Shown piece by piece: positions 41,076 through 46,708 of a stretch of DNA of 46,708 bases (its first letter is position 1; every line of letters starts with the position of its first letter). A program made the translations under genes and the position numbers. Source of the stretch: Betaproteobacteria bacterium (GTDB lineage: Bacteria > Pseudomonadota > Gammaproteobacteria > Burkholderiales > SG8-41); contig CANKUB010000024.1 of NCBI GenBank assembly GCA_947486575.1, forward strand, positions 1 through 46,708. The letters run 5' to 3'. The notes beneath the pieces are model-generated. The model was not told the DNA's origin. It made no database searches and was given only the letters and a program-made list of their open reading frames with translations.

Positions 41076-41105
41076 ATATGTACTTGTTTTTATTCATTAT
41101 TTTTT
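41076..41105 (+). repeat. Dispersed AT-rich motif, copy 11 (in a signal-peptide coding region)
   Basis: TATGTACTTGTTTTTATTCA then TTATTTTTTG. It includes the ATG of the next Bug gene, so it encodes M-Y-L-F-L-F-I-I-F. Confidence 0.45.
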
Positions 41106-42031
41106 GTTTTCCCGAGACCGCAGTCAACGCACAACCGTACCCTGTGAAAGCGATACGGCTGGTGGTGCCGGTGCCGCCGGGTGGCAGCAACGATATTTTG
41201 TCGCGCATTGCTGCGCAAGCTATGAGTCCCGGTCTTGGGCAAGCCGTGGTGATCGACAATCGCGCGGGTGCTGCGGGCATGATGGGCGCGGATAACGTCG
41301 CAAAATCAGCGCCTGATGGCTATAGCATTCTCAACATACAGGCATCGTTCGTGACCAACGCGGCGCTGCGCAGCAAAATGCCGTACGACACGCTCAACGA
41401 TTTTGTGTTTGTCGGCATGATGGCGCGTGCGCCGCTGCTGGCGGTGGTGCACCCTTCGCTGCCGGTAAAGAATATCCGGGCATTCGTGGCGCTTGCCAAA
41501 TCTCGGCCCGGGCAAATCAACTACGGCACACCCGGCATCGGCAGCCACACGCACTTGTCCACGGAATTGTTTCGCAGAATGGCCGGCATCAACATTGTGC
41601 ATGTGCCTTACAAAGGGATAGCGCCCGCGCTCACCGATTTGATGGGCGGGCACCTGCAACTGGCAATGACCAGTCCGCCTTCGGTGATGTCGCAAGTGCA
41701 GAGCGGGCGCATGAAAGCGCTGGCTGTGGGCAGTGCAAAACGCAGTGTGTTTTTGCCCGATATACCGACCATCGCCGAATCCGGCTTCGCGGGCTACCAG
41801 GCTGATTACTGGTGGGGCATCGCTGCGCCGGCAAAAACGCCTGATGAAATCGTCAATCGCCTCGCGGTCGAGCTCAATAAGGCGTTGCAATCGGCGGAAC
41901 TCAAGCAACGCTACGCGGCGGAGGGCGCCGAACCTGCGGTGATGACGCGCGAGCAGTTGAAGCAATTCATCACCACCGATATCGCGCGCTGGCGGCAAGT
42001 TGCGCGTGACGCCAACATCAGGCCGGAATAA
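41078..42031 (+). CDS. Bug/TctC-family periplasmic solute receptor 8
   Basis: 317 residues from the ATG at 41078. The start is chosen because it gives a compact signal peptide (MYLFLFIIFCFPETAVNAQ) and the normal PYPVKAIRLVVPVPPGGSNDILSR opening. Then QAVVIDNRAGAAGMMGADNV, APDGYSILNIQASF, NIVHVPYKGIAPALTDLMGG and SGRMKALAVGSAKR. All landmarks are intact. It follows another Bug gene and precedes, convergently, the NMT1-type protein, so three potential binding proteins sit within 3 kb. Confidence 0.92.
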   Translation: MYLFLFIIFCFPETAVNAQPYPVKAIRLVVPVPPGGSNDILSRIAAQAMSPGLGQAVVIDNRAGAAGMMGADNVAKSAPDGYSILNIQASFVTNAALRSKMPYDTLNDFVFVGMMARAPLLAVVHPSLPVKNIRAFVALAKSRPGQINYGTPGIGSHTHLSTELFRRMAGINIVHVPYKGIAPALTDLMGGHLQLAMTSPPSVMSQVQSGRMKALAVGSAKRSVFLPDIPTIAESGFAGYQADYWWGIAAPAKTPDEIVNRLAVELNKALQSAELKQRYAAEGAEPAVMTREQLKQFITTDIARWRQVARDANIRPE

Positions 42032-42044
42032 CGACAGGCATCGC

Positions 42045-42980
42045 TTACAGGCCGACCACAGCCTCGTGGTAGACGCTGTAGTCCAGCAACGTTGACAAGA
42101 CCTCGCGCGAGCGCGGCGTGCGACCCTGCTCCTGCGCGATCCATTTATCCTGCGCTACCATTACATCGAGTTGATCCGGCGCGATCGAGGCACAGTAATC
42201 GTGATAGTGAAATGAGCGGTCGATCAGCCCACGGTCAAATCCAGACGCCTTTTCCAGCCACGCGCAGCCGATCTGCGGCTTTTCTTTCACGAGCTTTGAG
42301 GCGCGGATAATGTGTCGTGTCAGTTCTACCATCTGTCGGCGCTTGCCGGGATCGGCAAGCTTTTCAACCGTGGTATTGAGATTGAAGTAATGCGAGCTGG
42401 GCGTTTTCAGCTCGATGGCGTCTGCGCCGAGCCCATCCCTTGCCGCCTGTGATCCCGGTTCCCAGATGCTGATCGCATCCACGCGCTTGTCGATGATGGC
42501 CTTGGAGATTTCAAAAATCGGAGCGAGCGCAACAATCTCGACATCCGACTCGCTCAGACCGTTGGCTTCGAGTGCCTTGTAGAGATGGTAGTGCGAAGAC
42601 GTGCGCGTGTAGGTGCCCACGCGCTTGCCGCGCAGATCCTTGAATGACGCAATCCCCGCAGAGCGGCGGGCAACCATGTGATAGAGGCCACGCGTCACCG
42701 TGAAAAGAATGCGCATGTCCGGCCGCTTGACTGAAAAACGCAGGAATTGCGTATCGTAATTCGTCGCAACATCCGCCAGCGGCAGCGCAGCTTCCGCTGC
42801 AATCGCTCTCGCTTCGGGCGTGTTGATCGTGGACGCCGAGTTCATGGACGCATCGGCGCCGACCAGATGCGCCACATTGCCATGATGCACGCTCGATTTG
42901 CCGCCAGACATCGCGTCCACAGCAATGTGTGTTGTGGCCTGCTCCATCACATTGCGCATGCCGTAAACCTGCAAATCCAT
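42045..42980 (-). CDS. NMT1/SsuA-type substrate-binding-like protein without signal peptide
   Basis: 311 residues from the ATG at 42980, with GGGAG upstream. The fold is that of periplasmic binding proteins of the ABC nitrate/sulfonate/thiamine-precursor type: VDAMSGGKSSVHHGN, the IASFKDLRGKRVGTYTRTSSHY motif and VDAISIWEPGSQAARDG. The first residues (MDLQVYGMRNVMEQATTH) contain no hydrophobic leader, unlike normal secreted members. It could be cytoplasmic, be exported by another route, or have lost its leader. It is convergent with Bug 8. No ABC permease or ATPase gene is nearby. Confidence 0.85.
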   Translation of the reverse strand: MDLQVYGMRNVMEQATTHIAVDAMSGGKSSVHHGNVAHLVGADASMNSASTINTPEARAIAAEAALPLADVATNYDTQFLRFSVKRPDMRILFTVTRGLYHMVARRSAGIASFKDLRGKRVGTYTRTSSHYHLYKALEANGLSESDVEIVALAPIFEISKAIIDKRVDAISIWEPGSQAARDGLGADAIELKTPSSHYFNLNTTVEKLADPGKRRQMVELTRHIIRASKLVKEKPQIGCAWLEKASGFDRGLIDRSFHYHDYCASIAPDQLDVMVAQDKWIAQEQGRTPRSREVLSTLLDYSVYHEAVVGL

Positions 42981-43058
42981 ATTGATCTCCCTGGGGTTTC
43001 AGCGCCCAACTGCGAATCGCCACCGATTCACCTGGACGCTGAATGATGTTTGCCTTCC

Positions 43059-43676
43059 TTACCGCTGGTGTACCGCCATCACAGTCTTGACCGCTGGACG
43101 TTCGCCCATGCGCTTGTAGTGGTCATGCACCATGGGGAACTTCGCGATATCGACGCCATCGGCCGTGAGCCAGCCACTGATGGTGTAGAGATACGGGTCG
43201 CAGATGCTGTAGGCAGCGCCCATCACCCACGGCCCTTTCAGCAGGTCGTTCTCGATCAGGGTAAAGCAGTCGCTCATGTTTTGCGGCACTTTGGCCTTCA
43301 TCGTTTCCTGTGCTGCGGCGTCGTCTGACCAGCGCGCGGCGCGGGGCCGGTGCGCGTGCGCCGGATGCACCGTAGCGCACAGGTAGTTGTTAAAGGCCTG
43401 GGCCACAGCAAAATCAAATGGATCAGTCGGTGCCAGTTTGGCCTGCGGATAGGTTTGCGCAATCCACGCGAGTATCGCTGGCGTTTCGCTGAGAATGCCG
43501 CGCTCGGTGATCAGCGCGGGTACGCGGCCCTTCGGGTTTACCTTCAGGTAGTCAGGCTTGCGTTGATCGCCCTCGACGAAATTGAGTTTGACGGCTTCGT
43601 ATCTGGCACCGGCGTCTTCAAGTGCGATGTGGGATGCGAGCGCGCAAGTTCCGCTCGCCCAGAATAGTTTCAGCAT
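43059..43676 (-). CDS. Glutathione S-transferase family protein
   Basis: 205 residues with AAGGAG upstream of the ATG. The thioredoxin-like domain holds LFWASGTCALASHIALED (the T-C pair in the catalytic loop, like the beta-class Cys), VNPKGRVPALI and the SETPAI segment that binds the gamma-glutamyl part. The helical domain has FNNYLCATVHPAHAHR and GPWVMGAAYSICDPYLYT. The enzyme conjugates or reduces small electrophiles with glutathione in the cytoplasm. The gene is 78 nt downstream of nothing coupled; the following NMT1-type gene is on the same strand. Confidence 0.92.
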   Translation of the reverse strand: MLKLFWASGTCALASHIALEDAGARYEAVKLNFVEGDQRKPDYLKVNPKGRVPALITERGILSETPAILAWIAQTYPQAKLAPTDPFDFAVAQAFNNYLCATVHPAHAHRPRAARWSDDAAAQETMKAKVPQNMSDCFTLIENDLLKGPWVMGAAYSICDPYLYTISGWLTADGVDIAKFPMVHDHYKRMGERPAVKTVMAVHQR

Positions 43677-43865
43677 GGCAATTCTCCTTGGTCAGTCTGC
43701 CTAAGCGTTTGAGCGTAACATTTTTGCGAAAGCGTCTACTGCCAGCGCAGGCAATGGCAATTTTTTATAGCTGTAGTCAGCGGTCAGATTGTGCCGAAGG
43801 CTGCGGCGGTTCGGCTACACGCAATGCTCGGTAAGGCCGCCAATCTCAAGCGGGGCTGGTGTCGC

Positions 43866-44720
43866 TCAAGTCCGGTTGATGCTGCGCGGCCGCCATTGCT
43901 TCGATTCCACCAACGCAAAAAAATCCTCGGTCAACCGGTGCATCAGGTCCGGCTCTTCCAGGTTCACCAAATGGCCAGTCGCAGGCACCACTGATAGCCG
44001 CACCGCCGGGCTGACTTTTTTCATGAACAACGCTGAATCCATGGCACCCGGGTCTTCATCGCCCACGATCACATGCGACGGCACTTTCATCTCGCGCAAC
44101 GGTTTTTCCATGGCAAAGAGCGATACGCGGCGCGCCATGACACGGCGCGTAATATTGGCGCAGCCCTGTGCCGAGTGCAGCATGAAGCGGCGGCCAAAAT
44201 CCTCCCATGCACGCGGATTCTTGCGCTTTAACTGGATGCGATTCGCGGCCACCCGCAGCCCCTTCAACACCTCGGCCAGCCCGCCTTCTTCATACAATCG
44301 CGCCCGCGCTTCGGCGTCGCGTTTGAATGCGGCCAGGTTGCGCGGATCGCCGCCGCTGCCGATGCCGATCATGGTCAGCGACAACGCCATGCGTGGATAC
44401 GTAAGACCAAAGTCGAGGGTCGTGCGAGAGCCCATTGAGCAACCGATGATGTGCGCCTTGCTCACGCCCAGATGGCGCATTACCATAGCTACATCGTCCA
44501 CCGCATGCTGGTGGGAGTAACGCGGCAACTGCGCAGGCACATCAGAGGGCGGATAGCCGCGCGCGTTGAACGCGATGCAACGATGGTGGCGGCTGAAATG
44601 CTGAATCTGTTTTTCCCAGCTCCACAGGTCGCCGGAGAACTCATGGGCAAATACGATGGGGGTTCCCGTGCCGGCCTCTTCGTAGTAGAGACGCGCGCCG
44701 TCAGACTGGATGTAGGGCAT
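43866..44720 (-). CDS. Alpha/beta hydrolase fold protein
   Basis: 284 residues. The oxyanion-side HEFSGD replaces the more usual HG motif (PIVFAHEFSGDLWSWE). The nucleophile elbow IIGCSMGS gives Ser95, with the acid in VGDEDPGAM near 230 and His in PATGHLVNLE near 256, so the triad is complete. The lid is a helical insert (GGDPRNLAAFKRDAEARARL). The fold suits hydrolysis of esters, lactones or haloalkane-like bonds; the substrate is unknown. No signal peptide. It is followed on the same strand, after 189 nt, by the GST. Confidence 0.9.
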   Translation of the reverse strand: MPYIQSDGARLYYEEAGTGTPIVFAHEFSGDLWSWEKQIQHFSRHHRCIAFNARGYPPSDVPAQLPRYSHQHAVDDVAMVMRHLGVSKAHIIGCSMGSRTTLDFGLTYPRMALSLTMIGIGSGGDPRNLAAFKRDAEARARLYEEGGLAEVLKGLRVAANRIQLKRKNPRAWEDFGRRFMLHSAQGCANITRRVMARRVSLFAMEKPLREMKVPSHVIVGDEDPGAMDSALFMKKVSPAVRLSVVPATGHLVNLEEPDLMHRLTEDFFALVESKQWRPRSINRT

Positions 44721-44939
44721 GATTCACTCCTCTTCTACATGGGATGACTAATATAACAGTTTGGCAGCTGCAAGCATTTGCCGCGCCCAATCGGTGCGCT
44801 GAACTGTTTCGGTCTAATATTCCGCAGGATTTCGCGTTGCGGTTAAGCCGCTTGGCGGTTTTGTCCGGCGCAGGGTTTAGAAGTGCGTCCACTTGATGAA
44901 GGCGGGCGACGTTCGCATTGAATATCAAAGGAGAAACAC

Positions 44940-46340
44940 ATGACACTGGCACAGCAAATCGCAGAACGCGTTGTAGCAATGCGCGCAGACAATCTTCCCA
45001 AGGCAGCGCTCGACTGGAGCAAGGTGGGCGTAATGGATACGCTGGGCTGCATCTTGGCCGGCTTGTCGGAAGAAGGGCCGATGACGGTGGCGGAAGTCAT
45101 CGGCGTGCAGCTCAACGGCAGTGAATCACTGGTGCTGGGCACCGCCAGCCGCACCAGCCCGCTGGATGCCGCCCTGATCAATGGCGTGGCCGCGCATGTA
45201 CTGGATTACGACAATGGCGGCGCCAACATGGGTGGCCATGCGTCCGCGGTGATGGTGCCCGCGCTGCTGGCCGCAGCCGAGGCTTTCGATTGCAGCGGGG
45301 AAGACGTGCTGGTGGCGCATGCCGCAGGGTTTGAGACCGGCTCGCAGCTCGGGCGGGCGGTGCATCCCATGCACTATGAATCGGGCTGGCATCCAACCTC
45401 CACCGTGGGCGTATTCGCTGTGGCTGCGGCTTGTTCCAGTTTGCTGAAATTAACCGCCGAACAAACCACAACCGCGCTGGCGATCAGCACTTCGCTGGCG
45501 GCAGGCACCAAGGCCAACTTTGGCACCATGGTGAAATCGCTGCATGTGGGGCAATGCGCACGCGGTGGATTGATGGCGGCGTTGCTGGCGCGCAAGGGCT
45601 TTACCGCAAACCCCGACGCGTTTGGACACAAGCAGGGCTATTTCAATCTGTTCAATGGCCCCGGCAAATTTCACGCTGAGAAAGTGCTTGAAACCTGGGG
45701 CGCGCCGCTGGATATCGTTGAGCCGGGCGCAGCGTATAAGCTTTATCCGTGCTGTTACAGCACGCATGCCGCCGTTGAGGCTGCACTAAATCTGGTGCGT
45801 GAACATGGCCCGTTCAAAGCCGATGACATCGCACGCATCGATTCCTATACCGCATCGCAGCGCCTCGCACACACCGACCGGCCACAGCCCAAGACCGCGC
45901 TCGAAGCGAAATTCAGTGTGCAGTATTGCGTGGCGCGTGCGGTGCTCGACGGCCACGTGGTGCTGCAGGATTTCGATCCCACGGCCTTCAATGAACCGGT
46001 GATGCAAAGCCTGCTCACGCGCGTACACGCCACGCCGCATCTCGCGGGCCAGTTTGAACCCGATCAATTGATGGCGGCTGAAGTAAAAATCACCTTCAAG
46101 GATGGGCGCAGCATCGCCTCACGCGTTATGCGTCCACTGGGCAGAACGGTCGAAAATCCGATACCACCCGCACTGCTCAAAGCCAAGTTCGAGGATTGCG
46201 CGGCGAGCGTACTGCCTGTCGCACAAGTGGCCAAGCTGTCGCAAGCGCTCGATCAGTTCGAGGCAGTATCCTCCGTTCGGGATTTTATGCGCCTGCTGGA
46301 GGTGCCCTCAACGCCGAAGGTGCAACGCAAAATTGCCTGA
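44940..46340 (+). CDS. MmgE/PrpD family protein
   Basis: 466 residues with GGAG upstream. The two-domain family pattern is clear: an N-terminal all-helical domain (TLAQQIAERVVAMRADNLPK, VMDTLGCILAGLS, GVAAHVLDYDNGGANMGGHASAV, HPTSTVGVFAVAAA) and a C-terminal domain (YKLYPCCYSTHAAVEAAL, FSVQYCVARAVLDGHV). PrpD is 2-methylcitrate dehydratase; many homologues near Bug genes act on other acids such as itaconate or aconitate-like compounds. The 'HASA' and 'YPCCYSTHA' blocks lie at the family's substrate site. It overlaps the next transporter gene start, consistent with a shared operon. Confidence 0.92.
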   Translation: MTLAQQIAERVVAMRADNLPKAALDWSKVGVMDTLGCILAGLSEEGPMTVAEVIGVQLNGSESLVLGTASRTSPLDAALINGVAAHVLDYDNGGANMGGHASAVMVPALLAAAEAFDCSGEDVLVAHAAGFETGSQLGRAVHPMHYESGWHPTSTVGVFAVAAACSSLLKLTAEQTTTALAISTSLAAGTKANFGTMVKSLHVGQCARGGLMAALLARKGFTANPDAFGHKQGYFNLFNGPGKFHAEKVLETWGAPLDIVEPGAAYKLYPCCYSTHAAVEAALNLVREHGPFKADDIARIDSYTASQRLAHTDRPQPKTALEAKFSVQYCVARAVLDGHVVLQDFDPTAFNEPVMQSLLTRVHATPHLAGQFEPDQLMAAEVKITFKDGRSIASRVMRPLGRTVENPIPPALLKAKFEDCAASVLPVAQVAKLSQALDQFEAVSSVRDFMRLLEVPSTPKVQRKIA

Positions 46341-46708
46341 GAAGCAACTCGTCAGTTCACCGGGTACGCCGGGCGCACGTGCGCCGCTGACTATCGCGAC
46401 TTTAGTCGCTCTGTGCACCGGGCTGATTGCCATGCCTTCGCCTGCGGACTTGCCCGAATCAGGCAAGCGCGTGATTGCGGTGGCGTTGCTGGCGATAGGC
46501 CTGTGGTGCACCGAGGCGCTGCCCGCAGGCGTGACGGCGCTGGTGCTGATCGTCGCGCTGGTGTTGACCGGTTCGGTGTCCGGGTTTCCCGAAGCGCTGG
46601 CGGGCTTCGCAGAACCGGTGGCGTTTTTTCTGCTGGGCGTGCTCACCATCGGATTGGCTGTTCAAAAAAGCGGATTGGCCGAAAGAGTGGCGCGCTTTTT
46701 TCTGCACC
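46333..46708 (+). CDS. DASS-family (SLC13) anion/carboxylate symporter, 3' end cut
   Basis: The open frame begins at a TTG (46333) inside the end of MmgE/PrpD, or possibly at the ATG at 46432, and is still open at the edge. After APLTIATLVALCTGLIAMP (TM1) comes RVIAVALLAIGLWCTEALPAGV, with the family-typical W-x-T-E-A-L-P motif, then a hydrophobic ALVLIVALVLTG and PVAFFLLGVLTIGLAV, again a DASS mark. Members import dicarboxylates, tricarboxylates or sulfate with sodium. Position after PrpD suggests it supplies that enzyme's substrate. About 125 residues are visible of the ~460 expected. Confidence 0.85.
   Translation, partial: MPEKQLVSSPGTPGARAPLTIATLVALCTGLIAMPSPADLPESGKRVIAVALLAIGLWCTEALPAGVTALVLIVALVLTGSVSGFPEALAGFAEPVAFFLLGVLTIGLAVQKSGLAERVARFFLH

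Noticed and set aside
1-46708. tRNA, rRNA, CRISPR arrays, integrases or complete insertion sequences
   Set aside because: None seen on either strand; no spaced direct repeats or transposase motifs.

Overview
The window reads as a chromosomal piece of a moderately GC-rich betaproteobacterium, most likely Burkholderiales. The main reason is the large number of Bug/TctC-type periplasmic solute receptors (eight intact, two broken), the paralogue expansion typical of Bordetella and Cupriavidus relatives. GMC/Tat dehydrogenases, cupins, a fumarylacetoacetate-hydrolase-family protein, M81, MmgE/PrpD and a TPP enzyme fit an aerobic degrader of organic acids and sugar acids. No rRNA, tRNA, CRISPR array, integrase or intact insertion sequence was seen.

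Layout. 0-3 kb (minus): two tandem ~340-residue paralogues of unknown function, then a UGSC-motif protein whose apparent stop at 18-20 is best read as a selenocysteine codon (the next codons give G-S-C-T); a hicAB toxin-antitoxin pair lies upstream. 3-8.2 kb: FAH-family protein, two Bug receptors, a LigI-like amidohydrolase and two overlapping cupins. 8.3-14.8 kb: a periplasmic dehydrogenase cluster made of one Tat-tagged gluconate-2-dehydrogenase-type small subunit, three paralogous GMC flavoprotein subunits and a monohaem cytochrome c. 14.9-18.1 kb: one intact Bug gene and two decayed Bug genes converging on a small hypothetical gene. 18.2-20.8 kb: a membrane PAS-GGDEF-EAL protein interrupted by an in-frame amber codon. 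21.7-24.8 kb: YbhE-like lactonase, a catalytically atypical SDR and an enolase-superfamily enzyme, plausibly a sugar-acid pathway. 24.8-26.4 kb (minus): caspase-like secreted protein with a small partner. 26.6-34.5 kb: Tat-tagged dienelactone hydrolase, TPP enzyme, three Bug receptors, a cupin and an M81 peptidase. 34.6-36.6 kb: RelE/HigB-XRE toxin-antitoxin module with a well-defined promoter/operator, and two unknown genes. 36.9-39.9 kb (minus): MFS exporter and M14 carboxypeptidase, with a 13-bp direct repeat on either side. 40-46.7 kb: two Bug receptors, an NMT1-type binding protein without a signal peptide, GST, alpha/beta hydrolase, MmgE/PrpD and the start of a DASS carboxylate transporter.

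How it fits together. Bug receptors repeatedly sit beside small-molecule enzymes (amidohydrolase, cupins, M81, TPP enzyme), which suggests several uptake-plus-catabolism modules. No TctA/TctB membrane partner is present here, so the receptors must use membrane components encoded elsewhere or act in sensing.

The two observations I rate highest are the probable selenoprotein at the left edge, cut only 17 nt past its UGA, and a dispersed AT-rich motif (core TAACTAWTTGTTTTTATT) found by eye at about eleven gene junctions in both orientations. A third oddity is a 3-kb stretch (16.2-19.25 kb) that holds four independent reading-frame lesions.
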